Assembly (NCBI GenBank): GCA_017483985.1
Contig: JAFUUB010000022.1
Coordinates: 1 to 9,000, forward strand
DNA length: 9,000 nt
Direction of reading: 5' to 3'
Source: Bacteroidales bacterium
GTDB taxonomy: Bacteria > Bacteroidota > Bacteroidia > Bacteroidales > UBA932
The position numbers were made by a program, and so were the translations under genes. The notes under the pieces are model-generated. The model had not been told where the DNA came from and ran no database searches. It was given only the letters and a program-made list of their open reading frames with translations. Below, piece by piece: positions 1-6,713 of the stretch (the first letter of the stretch is position 1; the number at the start of each line of letters is the position of its first letter).

Positions 1-804
1 AATGATGATTTCTATCTCCGGAAATGGGTGCAGGATTATGGTGCACAGCTGGGACGCGACAATCTGTATATCTATTTCGATGGGCTGGACCAGACCATCG
101 CCCCTTTTTGTGAGGGAACCCATGCGGAACTGGTGGAAAAGATCGGTACGCAAGTGGTTGAGGCGGAGAAGGGCCGTTTGAAATTCCTCTCCGAGAAGGC
201 GGCGGCCTTGCTGTCCGCCGGATATGACCTGGTCATCGGCGTGGATGCCGACGAGTTCATCATCCCGGACCCGAAACTGGGGAAGACCCTTGCGGAGTAC
301 CTGGACGGGGTGGATGTCAAGAGTTCCATTTCCGCCCTGGGCCTGGATTTCGGCCAGAAGCTGGGCGAAGAGCCGGATATCACCGAAGAGGAACCTTTCC
401 TGCACCAGCGGCATTATGCCCAGGTCGGGACCCGCTATACCAAGCCGTCGATCATTGCACGTCCCCTTCTGTGGGGCAGTGGCTTCCACCGGATCAAAGG
501 CCATAATTTCCATATAGCCAAGGACCTGTATCTGTTCCACTTCGGCTATTTCGACAAAAAACGGATCGAGGACCGGTTCAAGGATAAGGACCGCCTGGCG
601 CAGGGCTGGGAGAAGCACATGCACAAGCGGGCCCGGACCATCCGGCTGGTGACGGAGAAAAAGGCGCACGATTTCGACCGCTGCATTCCCTGGGCGCGGA
701 CCTGCCAGACCCTGGTGCGTCCTCCCTATGCCTGGAACAAGCCTTCCATGTTCAACTATCGGCTGATCGTCCGGATTCCGGACCGTTTCAAAGATATTGT
801 ATGA
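1..804 (+). CDS. Glycosyltransferase, family 2-like (Glyco_tranf_2_4 type), 5'-truncated by window edge
   Basis: The reading frame is open from base 1, so the true start lies left of the window; 267 codons are visible. The visible N-terminus (NDDFYLRKWVQDYG) resembles the segment just after the first beta strand in glycosyltransferases of the Glyco_tranf_2_4 group, so probably only a dozen or so residues are missing. A DxD-type metal/nucleotide-sugar motif, GVDADEFI, lies at codons 80-87 (V81 encoded at base 241). A second conserved-looking stretch, LFHFGYF followed by a basic KKRIEDRFK, surrounds His180. No signal peptide or membrane segment is visible, so it is likely a cytoplasmic or membrane-associated enzyme adding a sugar to a surface glycan. 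Its stop overlaps the start of the Stealth gene by 4 nt (ATGA), implying translational coupling. Family assignment is by recognised motifs; donor and acceptor sugars are unknown. Confidence 0.82.
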   Translation, partial: NDDFYLRKWVQDYGAQLGRDNLYIYFDGLDQTIAPFCEGTHAELVEKIGTQVVEAEKGRLKFLSEKAAALLSAGYDLVIGVDADEFIIPDPKLGKTLAEYLDGVDVKSSISALGLDFGQKLGEEPDITEEEPFLHQRHYAQVGTRYTKPSIIARPLLWGSGFHRIKGHNFHIAKDLYLFHFGYFDKKRIEDRFKDKDRLAQGWEKHMHKRARTIRLVTEKKAHDFDRCIPWARTCQTLVRPPYAWNKPSMFNYRLIVRIPDRFKDIV

Positions 805-1772
805 TCCCCCCTTTCCCGATCGATGCGCTGGTCCCCTGGGTGGACGGGGACGATCCGGCGCTGCGTGCCAAGCGGCAGCGTTACCTTGATCCCTCTGCTG
901 CCCGGAACGATGACGTGGCCGGCGCTACGCGCTTCAAGAGCATAGGGGAGATCCGGTTTTGCGTCGCTTCCATCCTTCGGTTCGCCCCTTTCATCCGGAA
1001 GATTTTCATCATGACGGACGGCCAGGACCCGTACCTGGGCGAATTCCTGGACCTGTATTTCCCGGACCGGACGACCCAGGTCGTCATCGTCGACCACTCC
1101 GTCATTTTCAAGGGCTACGAAGAGGCCCTTCCGGTTTTCAACTCGAATGCGATCGAGGCGGTCATGTGGAACATTCCCGAGATGGCCGAGCACATCCTGT
1201 ATTTCAACGATGATTTCATGCTGACGGCACCGGTCCGGCCGGAGGATTTCTTCCCGGAGGACGGCCGGGTCGTCTGTTTCGGCTCCTGGTTCTGGGCGCC
1301 GTTCGCCCGGTTGCTGCGAAAGGTCAAGCCGAAGCACAACGGCCACCGGACCATTGGATTCAAGGATTTGATGCTGAATGCCTTGGATTATATGGGCGGC
1401 GGTTGTCGCTTTATCAACCTGGGCCATACGCCCCGGCCGCTGCTGAAAAGCTGGTTCGAAGACTGGGCAGTCCGCCGGCCGGACATGGTCCGGACCAACC
1501 TGAAGGGACGGTTCCGCGAGCCCTTCCATTTCCAGGCCCAGGAGCCCTTCTACCTGGACATGGCCCGCCAGGGACGGCTTCTTCTCGTTCCGGAAGAGCG
1601 CAAAACCTTGTATTTCAAGCGTCGTGACAAGAAAGACTACGTAGCCATGAAACTGGCCTCCTTCGACCGTTCCGACAAATGCTTCGCGTGCTTTAATTCC
1701 TTGGATTACTGTACCCCGGAGGAACAGCAGCAGGTCCTCTCCTGGCTCCGGAAGCGGATCGGGGTCCGCTGA
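801..1772 (+). CDS. Stealth-family sugar phosphotransferase (capsule/exopolysaccharide)
   Basis: This 323-residue protein has the ordered conserved regions of the Stealth family, which includes bacterial capsule hexose-1-phosphate transferases and the animal GlcNAc-1-phosphotransferase GNPTAB. CR1 is IDALVPWVDGDDP at residues 7-19. CR2 starts near residue 44 (RFKSIGEIRF), continues through KIFIMTDGQDP (67-77), NSNAIE (114-119) and YFNDDFML (134-141). The remainder, with conserved-looking His, Asn and Trp residues, would be CR3/CR4. Family members transfer sugar-1-phosphate from a UDP-sugar to make phosphodiester-linked polysaccharides; that activity is inferred here. The ATG at 801 overlaps the upstream TGA and places CR1 at the very N-terminus, as is usual. 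The gene ends 6 nt from the stop of a convergent LicD gene, so no dedicated terminator fits between them. Confidence 0.92.
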   Translation: MIPPFPIDALVPWVDGDDPALRAKRQRYLDPSAARNDDVAGATRFKSIGEIRFCVASILRFAPFIRKIFIMTDGQDPYLGEFLDLYFPDRTTQVVIVDHSVIFKGYEEALPVFNSNAIEAVMWNIPEMAEHILYFNDDFMLTAPVRPEDFFPEDGRVVCFGSWFWAPFARLLRKVKPKHNGHRTIGFKDLMLNALDYMGGGCRFINLGHTPRPLLKSWFEDWAVRRPDMVRTNLKGRFREPFHFQAQEPFYLDMARQGRLLLVPEERKTLYFKRRDKKDYVAMKLASFDRSDKCFACFNSLDYCTPEEQQQVLSWLRKRIGVR

Positions 1773-1778
1773 TCCCGT

Positions 1779-2570
1779 TTATTTCTTCCAAGCGGTCAGT
1801 CCGTGGGTCTTCCTCTTCTCTTCGGGAGGAAGCTGCATGTAGTCGCCGAATTGCTGTTTCAGGAAGGTGTCCCACCCGGTGACCGCCCGGAATCGGTGAC
1901 CCTCGAAAGACAGGTCGGTATACGCTTCAAACAGCCCCTTTTCATAGATTTCTATCAGCCCCATGCCACCGGAGATCGGTCCGGCATAGGGGCTTCCGGT
2001 GCCATTGTATTGGGTCAGGTAGCCGGTGCAGCGTTCCATCCACCAGGAAACCGGATGCCGGTGGGCCTGGATCTTGGGAATCAGGGGGTCGTGGAAGGTA
2101 AAGGGGAAGAACGGCCGCTGAGACAGGTAGACACGGCGCCGGAGCCGGCTGACGGTCTCCGAGAATTCCTTGTGGAGCGCGGGATCGGCCGGGGCCGCAT
2201 CGATGGGGAAGATATCCAGGTTGAGTCCGAAGCGATAGATATTCTTGCGCTTTTCTTCCACGCTGACGGTCCGGCTGTCCATGACTTTGGCGTAGCAGGT
2301 GATGAAGCGTGCCTCCGGCGTATCGGTGTCATACAGGAGGCGATAGGGACCCCGGTCGTGGTAGAGTGCCAGGAAGCGCTCGAAATCCGTGCGGGGCATC
2401 ATGATGTCGATATCGTCATCCCAGGGGATGAAGCCTTGATGCCGGACTGCCCCGAGCAGGGAACCGTAGGCAAGGGAATAGCGGAGGCCGTGCTCCCGGC
2501 AGAAGGCATCCACGTCCTGGAGGATGCCGAGCAGGGTGGTCTGGATTTCTTTCAGGGTCAGTCTTTCCAT
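1779..2570 (-). CDS. LicD-family phosphotransferase (paralogue 1)
   Basis: This 263-residue protein carries the LicD signature: YGSLLGAVRH (residues 35-44), then GFIPWDDDIDIMMPR (46-60), whose aspartates are the expected metal/nucleotidyltransferase-fold ligands. LDIFPID follows mid-protein and FGDYMQLPP comes near the C-terminus (241-249). LicD proteins transfer a phospho-substituent, classically phosphocholine from CDP-choline, onto a glycan; fukutin and FKRP do so with CDP-ribitol. No choline kinase or choline transporter is visible, so a choline substrate is not implied. The ATG at 2570 aligns residue for residue with the divergent paralogue's start and lies 22 nt from a good Bacteroidetes promoter. 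It diverges from paralogue 2 and converges on the Stealth gene. No signal peptide or transmembrane helix is evident. The family call is secure; the substrate is unknown. Confidence 0.93.
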   Translation of the reverse strand: MERLTLKEIQTTLLGILQDVDAFCREHGLRYSLAYGSLLGAVRHQGFIPWDDDIDIMMPRTDFERFLALYHDRGPYRLLYDTDTPEARFITCYAKVMDSRTVSVEEKRKNIYRFGLNLDIFPIDAAPADPALHKEFSETVSRLRRRVYLSQRPFFPFTFHDPLIPKIQAHRHPVSWWMERCTGYLTQYNGTGSPYAGPISGGMGLIEIYEKGLFEAYTDLSFEGHRFRAVTGWDTFLKQQFGDYMQLPPEEKRKTHGLTAWKK

Positions 2571-2592
2571 GGATACTGCTTTGATCGGATGG

Positions 2593-2624
2593 CAAATCTA
2601 CTTAATAATTGCTACCTTTGCAAA
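2593..2624 (-). promoter_or_regulatory. Bacteroidetes-type promoter for LicD paralogue 1
   Basis: On the minus strand a -33 box TTTG (bases 2624-2621) is followed after exactly 20 nt by a -7 box TAGATTTG (2600-2593). This matches the Bacteroidetes primary sigma consensus TTTG-N19-21-TAnnTTTG. The -7 box ends 22 nt before the ATG at 2570, giving a predicted leader of about 15 nt. The -33 box directly abuts the -7 box of the opposing promoter. Confidence 0.7.
2613..2620 (+). promoter_or_regulatory. -7 promoter element for LicD paralogue 2
   Basis: TACCTTTG matches the Bacteroidetes -7 consensus TAnnTTTG and ends 22 nt before the ATG at 2643. No TTTG lies at the expected 19-21 nt upstream; the nearest, at 2580-2583, is 29 nt away. 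The promoter may therefore be weaker or need an activator. It overlaps the opposing promoter, so the two may not be fired at the same moment. Confidence 0.55.
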
Positions 2625-2642
2625 CCCCCAACCTGTGAAACG

Positions 2643-3491
2643 ATGATTTCGATGACGCTGGCAGACTTGCAGAACGAAAGTCTGGCAATCCTTCAGAAGG
2701 TTCATGCTTTCTGTGTGGAGAATGCAATCCCTTATACCCTGGCATATGGTTCCCTGTTGGGGGCTGTACGTCACGATGGGTTTATCCCCTGGGACGATGA
2801 CGTCGACATTTTCATCCCCCGTCCCGAATACGACCGTTTCTGCCGGACCTTCCGGGCGGAAGGATTGGAGTGTGTCAGTGCGGCCACGCATCCCGGCTGC
2901 CTGATCGCATTCGCGCGGGTGCGGGACCTCTGCCGGACGCGGGTCGTGAACCTGTATCCCTGGCTGCTCGAGGAGCAGGAAAAGGGTTGCTGGATCGATG
3001 TCTTTCCGCTGGACGGGATGCCGGATGACCCGCAGGCTTTTCAGGGACGTTACCGCGAACTCGCCCATCTGTACAAGCAGGTGGCGCACCGTCGCCGCTA
3101 TAAGGGGGATGCGGCGCCGTTCGGCCTGGGACGTGTCTGCAAACAGTGGTTCCACCGGTTGCAGCATCCGGCCTGGTACCGGGAGGACCCCCGGCCGCAT
3201 CTGGAACGGCTGATGGAAGAAATGGTCCGGATTCCCTACGGTTCGACCGGCACGGTTTCCCAGCTGGCCTGCCCGGACAATGAAAAGGACCGGTTCCGCA
3301 CGGAATGGATGACGGACCGGGTCCTGCATCAATTCGGAGATTGCGATTTCTATATTCCGGCTGCATACGACGAGATCCTCACCGACATGTATGGAGACTA
3401 TATGCAACTGCCTCCGGCTGACTTGCGAAAGCCGTTGCAGATGAATCATGTCAAGTATTATTGGGCCGATGGTTACGGCTCCAGCCGGTAG
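2643..3491 (+). CDS. LicD-family phosphotransferase (paralogue 2)
   Basis: The protein has 282 residues from the ATG at 2643. The frame stays open far upstream to 1803, but that extension only mirrors the opposite-strand LicD gene. The 2643 start aligns exactly with paralogue 1 (YGSLLGAVRH at 35-44, WDDDVDIFIPR at 50-60 in both) and sits 22 nt after a -7 promoter box; ATG 2652 is a possible alternative. CWIDVFPLDGMPDD mid-protein and YGDYMQLPP (250-258) complete the family pattern. The role is predicted as transfer of a CDP-activated phospho-group to a surface glycan, substrate unknown. The C-terminus is longer than in the paralogues and its last 19 nt overlap the 3' end of the convergent LicD gene. 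It is the only plus-strand gene among minus-strand neighbours here, so it is transcribed alone. Confidence 0.92.
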   Translation: MISMTLADLQNESLAILQKVHAFCVENAIPYTLAYGSLLGAVRHDGFIPWDDDVDIFIPRPEYDRFCRTFRAEGLECVSAATHPGCLIAFARVRDLCRTRVVNLYPWLLEEQEKGCWIDVFPLDGMPDDPQAFQGRYRELAHLYKQVAHRRRYKGDAAPFGLGRVCKQWFHRLQHPAWYREDPRPHLERLMEEMVRIPYGSTGTVSQLACPDNEKDRFRTEWMTDRVLHQFGDCDFYIPAAYDEILTDMYGDYMQLPPADLRKPLQMNHVKYYWADGYGSSR

Positions 3492-4276
3492 CAGGCGACG
3501 CTGTGGTAGGGATGCCGCTCGGACTCCGGCGGCAATTGCATGTAATCCCCGTAAAGCTTTTTCAGGAAGGTGTCATAGTCTTTGACGCAGCGGTACATCC
3601 GTCCCTCGAACGGCAGCCGGATGTATTCGTCGAAGACCGCCGCGGGCATGTGGGTATCCCACTCCGATCCGCCCATGATGTGGCCGGCAAAAGCGGTCGA
3701 GCCCATCGGATAGCTCTGATACAGTGCTTCCAAGGCCTGGGCGGTTTCTTCGCGCGGCGGATAGAAGGGGTGGCGGAGCAGGGTCTTCAGGGCGACCAGC
3801 GGGCTGTCGGTACAATGCCAGAGCGGGGCACTCTTGTGGAACTGGTTCTTGAGCCGGATATAGGTGCGGACATAGTCATCGAAGGCTTTGTCGTCCTCCG
3901 GCTGTCCGTCCACGGCATAGATGTCCACGAAAATGCCGTATTTGTTGACCCGGTTGTGGTCGAGTGCCAGGGTCCGGGTATCGATCACGCGGGTGAAGGT
4001 ATGGGCGAAATCCGGGTCCAGCCGGTAATTGACCACCTTGAAACCTTCATAGGCCCCGTTGAAAATCTTCCAGAAACGGTCGTAGTCGGCCCGGGGCATG
4101 ATGACGTCCATGTCGTCGTCCCAGGGGATGAAGCCTTTGTGGCGGACGGCCCCGAGCAGCGACCCCCCGTCCAGGGAGTAGGCGATACCTTCCCGGGTGC
4201 AGAATTCGTCAATCTTGTCCATGATGCCCAGCTGGGCCTGCCGGACCTCGTCGGCCGTCATCCGGACGCGTCTCAT
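3473..4276 (-). CDS. LicD-family phosphotransferase (paralogue 3), last gene of a CDP-precursor operon
   Basis: This 267-residue protein has GGSLLGAVRH (37-46), PWDDDMDVIMPR (51-62), FVDIYAVDGQPEDD mid-protein and YGDYMQLPP (242-250), the same framework as the two other LicD genes in this window. The ATG at 4276 overlaps the stop of the upstream cytidylyltransferase-oxidoreductase gene by 4 nt (ATGA), which favours it over the internal Met6. This coupling makes it the best candidate transferase for the CDP-linked product of that enzyme. Family members act in the cytoplasm or at the inner membrane on glycan precursors. Its 3' end overlaps the convergent paralogue by 19 nt. The LicD assignment is firm; the link to the fused enzyme's product is inferred from coupling. 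Confidence 0.93.
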   Translation of the reverse strand: MRRVRMTADEVRQAQLGIMDKIDEFCTREGIAYSLDGGSLLGAVRHKGFIPWDDDMDVIMPRADYDRFWKIFNGAYEGFKVVNYRLDPDFAHTFTRVIDTRTLALDHNRVNKYGIFVDIYAVDGQPEDDKAFDDYVRTYIRLKNQFHKSAPLWHCTDSPLVALKTLLRHPFYPPREETAQALEALYQSYPMGSTAFAGHIMGGSEWDTHMPAAVFDEYIRLPFEGRMYRCVKDYDTFLKKLYGDYMQLPPESERHPYHSVACYRLEP

Positions 4277-5613
4277 ATCCTGTAGACGTTGATTCCCTTC
4301 AGGTACTGCTCCTGGACACGGGTCATGGCCAGGATTTCCTTCCGGGTGAGTTTGGACTGCAGGGTGCGACCCTCGAGGACACAGGATACGAACTCTTTGA
4401 TTTCATAGCGGAGTCCTTCTCCGGCAAAGGGGTAGAAATATTTCTTGTTCTGGTTCTGGTCTTCGTACCGGACTTCGAAATAATCAGTCTTCCACCACGG
4501 TGCAGGTACGTAGACATAGCCTTTCGTCCCGGAAATCACCATGTTCCCCTCGGTCTTGACACCGAGTCCGACCTGGAAGGAAGCGACGGCGTGGTCGAAA
4601 CGGAAAACGGCTTTGGTGTACATGTCCACGTCGTTTTTCATCTTCGAGTAGAAGTTGATGTTGCGGTAGTCGGTCCCGAGGAGCTGGAGGATCGGCAGGA
4701 GCGGGAAGCAGCCGTTCTCGTTCATGCTGCCGCCGAGACGTTGGCTGTCCAGTTTTTCGGAATGCTCGTCGGTCAGGGTCGTGACGGACGCGTTGACTTC
4801 GGCGATTTCTCCGATGACACCCGATTTCAGGAGGGTGAACAGGTGTCCGAAGGCCGGGCACCAGGCGGTCTTGTGGGCCGGCATCAGGACGAGTCCCTTC
4901 CGGTCCGCCAGGTCGAAGAGTTCTTCGGCTTCCTTCTCGTTGAAAACGAACGGGATTTCGCAGAGGACGTGTTTCCCGGCCATCAGGGCCTCCCGGGCAT
5001 ATTCGTAGTGGGTATAATGCGGTGAGGCAATGTAGACGGCATCACAGGCGGCATAGAGTTCCTCCGGAGAATGGGCGACCGTCGGAATTCCGAACCGGGC
5101 GCAGTAGTCCTGCGCCGCCTGCAGGTCGGGATTGTAGGCGGCCACGATGGCGTTGCGGTTGACGCAAGCCGCTTCCGGGACGAACCGGCTTGCGATGCTG
5201 CCGGTTCCGATGACCCCGATGCGGACGGTCGGCCGCTCCTGCCGGAGCTGGGGTCTGGAAATCCCTTCGGTGCGGGGCAGGTAGACCACCTCGCAGAATT
5301 CCTTGAGGTAGTCGAAGTAGCCGGTCCAGTCCGAGCCGATGGCGAAGATATCGACGCCGTATTTGCGGATGTCGTCGATTTTCTGGCCTTTGTATTCTTC
5401 GATGATGACCTGGTCGACCAGCCCCGTCGCCTTGACGGCTTCGATCCGTTCCATGACATTCCCGCAGGTGTTCATCTTCCCGCGTTCGAGATCGAAATTG
5501 TCGGTGGTGACGCCCACGATCAGCCAGTCACCGAGGGCCTTGGCCCTGCGGAGCAGGTTGATGTGGCCTTGGTGCAGCAGGTCGAATGTGCCGTAGGTGA
5601 TGACTTTCTTCAT
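4273..5613 (-). CDS. Bifunctional protein: TagD-like cytidylyltransferase fused to Gfo/Idh/MocA oxidoreductase
   Basis: This is a 446-residue two-domain enzyme. Residues 1 to about 125 closely resemble glycerol-3-phosphate cytidylyltransferase TagD (about 130 residues): YGTFDLLHQGH (7-17) with the two CTP-binding histidines, GSDWTGYFDYL (93-103), and LPRTEGIS (112-119). Residues from about 130 onward start with a Rossmann dinucleotide motif GVIGTGSIASRF (133-144) and continue as a full-length Gfo/Idh/MocA oxidoreductase, with a typical GVIGEIAEV segment opening the substrate domain. Together they suggest making a reduced (alditol-like) phosphate and activating it as a CDP derivative, in the way Bcs1 or TarI/TarJ make CDP-ribitol with other folds. 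One oddity: the family's catalytic EKP motif reads EIP (219-221, Ile codon at 4954-4956), so the usual lysine is missing. The gene is coupled to LicD downstream and lies 3 nt after the aminotransferase. Domain calls are secure; the product is inferred. Confidence 0.9.
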   Translation of the reverse strand: MKKVITYGTFDLLHQGHINLLRRAKALGDWLIVGVTTDNFDLERGKMNTCGNVMERIEAVKATGLVDQVIIEEYKGQKIDDIRKYGVDIFAIGSDWTGYFDYLKEFCEVVYLPRTEGISRPQLRQERPTVRIGVIGTGSIASRFVPEAACVNRNAIVAAYNPDLQAAQDYCARFGIPTVAHSPEELYAACDAVYIASPHYTHYEYAREALMAGKHVLCEIPFVFNEKEAEELFDLADRKGLVLMPAHKTAWCPAFGHLFTLLKSGVIGEIAEVNASVTTLTDEHSEKLDSQRLGGSMNENGCFPLLPILQLLGTDYRNINFYSKMKNDVDMYTKAVFRFDHAVASFQVGLGVKTEGNMVISGTKGYVYVPAPWWKTDYFEVRYEDQNQNKKYFYPFAGEGLRYEIKEFVSCVLEGRTLQSKLTRKEILAMTRVQEQYLKGINVYRI

Positions 5614-5616
5614 AGT

Positions 5617-6660
5617 CTAGGGTTCAAATTCGTGGATGCGGTCTGCCAGTTCCTCCAGTTCCCGGTCCGTCTGCAGCCCCATGTGGGAAACCCGGTAGAA
5701 GCCCGGTTTCCCGCCCGGCATGATGTAGGTGTCGTATTTCTCGATCAGCCCCTTGAAAATCTTCCGGTCGGCCGTATCGCGGGTCTGGAATCCGGTGATG
5801 GCATAGGAAGGAACCTCGGCCGGGACATCCCATCCGTATTTCTTGCAGAACTCGCGGAATTTCAGGGCGCGGTGGCGGATCTCCGCGATATTCTTGTCCT
5901 CGCCGCCTTCCGCCTTGAGCTGGCGGAGCCGGGCGTTGAGCTGGAGGTAGAGGATGGTCGCCGGGCTGAACGGAGTCTGGCCGCGCTTGAGGTTGGCGAA
6001 ATTGTCCTCGAAGTCCCAATAGTAGCCTTTGCGGTTCCAGGCATAGCCGTCCAGTTTCTTGCTGAAGAAGAGGATGGACAGGCCCGGAGGAATGTTGAGA
6101 CCTTTCTGGGTGCTGGTGATGCAGATGTCGATATCGTAGCGGTCCATGCTGAGCGGCTCGGCCAGGAAGGTGCTGATGACGTCCACGACCAGGGACATGC
6201 CGTATTTGTGGCACAGGGCGCTGATTTTGTCCAGGTCGTACAGCTGCCCCGTAGAAGTCTCGTGGTGCTGGCAGAGGAAGACGTCCGGCCGCTCGGCGGC
6301 GACGGTCTTCTCGAGGGCGTCATAGTCGATATCCGTGGCGAAAGGAACGACGAAATCCACGACGGGCACCTGGTAATACTCGCAGAGCTGGAACCAGCGA
6401 TGTCCGAAAGATCCCCCGTCGATGACAATGGCTTTCTTCTTTGTCGTCACATAGTTTTCGATGACGGCACTCATGGCGCCGGTCCCGGAACCGGTATAGA
6501 TGATGGTCCGTCCGCCGGTACAGTGGATCAGGTCGAGCAGGATTTGCTCGGACTCTTTGTTGATCTGTGAGAACGCGTCCGTTCTCATATAAAGGAAGGG
6601 CTTGGCGCCGATGGCCATGATGGCCGGATCGATATCGCCCGGGAATACATAGGATCTCAT
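5617..6660 (-). CDS. Class V PLP-dependent aminotransferase
   Basis: This 347-residue protein has the fold type I, class V layout of the alanine-glyoxylate/2-aminoethylphosphonate transaminase group. A phosphate-cup-type motif TGSGTGAM is at 56-63, QHHETSTG at 131-138, the PLP-pyridine aspartate at 160 (VVDVIST), and the Schiff-base lysine at 186 (TSTQKGLNIPPG). The C-terminal small domain is complete, with MPGG and FYRVSHMG before the end. It starts at ATG 6660, 20 nt after a promoter -7 box, and is the first gene of an operon with the cytidylyltransferase-oxidoreductase (3 nt gap) and LicD. That context suggests it makes, or uses, an amino-bearing precursor for the CDP-activated substituent. 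PEP mutase and phosphonopyruvate decarboxylase are not visible, so a 2-aminoethylphosphonate role is possible but unsupported. Confidence 0.88.
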   Translation of the reverse strand: MRSYVFPGDIDPAIMAIGAKPFLYMRTDAFSQINKESEQILLDLIHCTGGRTIIYTGSGTGAMSAVIENYVTTKKKAIVIDGGSFGHRWFQLCEYYQVPVVDFVVPFATDIDYDALEKTVAAERPDVFLCQHHETSTGQLYDLDKISALCHKYGMSLVVDVISTFLAEPLSMDRYDIDICITSTQKGLNIPPGLSILFFSKKLDGYAWNRKGYYWDFEDNFANLKRGQTPFSPATILYLQLNARLRQLKAEGGEDKNIAEIRHRALKFREFCKKYGWDVPAEVPSYAITGFQTRDTADRKIFKGLIEKYDTYIMPGGKPGFYRVSHMGLQTDRELEELADRIHEFEP

Positions 6661-6680
6661 GTTCGGTATTCGATTTCCTA

Positions 6681-6713
6681 CAAAAATAGAAAAAACTGTC
6701 CTTATCTCCCAAT
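6681..6713 (-). promoter_or_regulatory. Bacteroidetes-type promoter for the aminotransferase operon
   Basis: On the minus strand TATTTTTG (6688-6681) matches the -7 consensus, and ATTG (6713-6710), a near-match to the TTTG -33 box, lies 21 nt upstream. The -7 box ends 20 nt before the ATG at 6660. The -33 box overlaps the last base of the stop codon of the upstream fimbrial gene. No hairpin terminator is visible in the 52-bp gap, so read-through from the fimbrial operon is possible. Confidence 0.6.

Noticed and set aside
1803..2642. Upstream extension of the plus-strand LicD frame
   Set aside because: It is antisense to LicD paralogue 1. The start at 2643 aligns with the paralogue and sits at the right distance from a promoter element.
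3461..4285. Plus-strand open frame of 274 codons opposite LicD paralogue 3
   Set aside because: The minus strand encodes a complete LicD protein with all motifs and ATGA coupling; the plus-strand translation shows no family pattern.
5071..6570. Very long plus-strand open frame (499 codons) opposite the aminotransferase and cytidylyltransferase genes
   Set aside because: It runs antisense through two genes with clear family motifs, and its translation is a low-complexity mix without recognisable domains. GC-rich codon bias on the minus strand explains it.
3473..6660. Phosphonate (2-aminoethylphosphonate) or phosphocholine pathway
   Set aside because: The aminotransferase class and LicD would fit, but PEP mutase, phosphonopyruvate decarboxylase, choline kinase, choline transporter and a LicC/PntC-type cytidylyltransferase are all absent from view. 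They could lie outside the window, so this is unproven rather than excluded.
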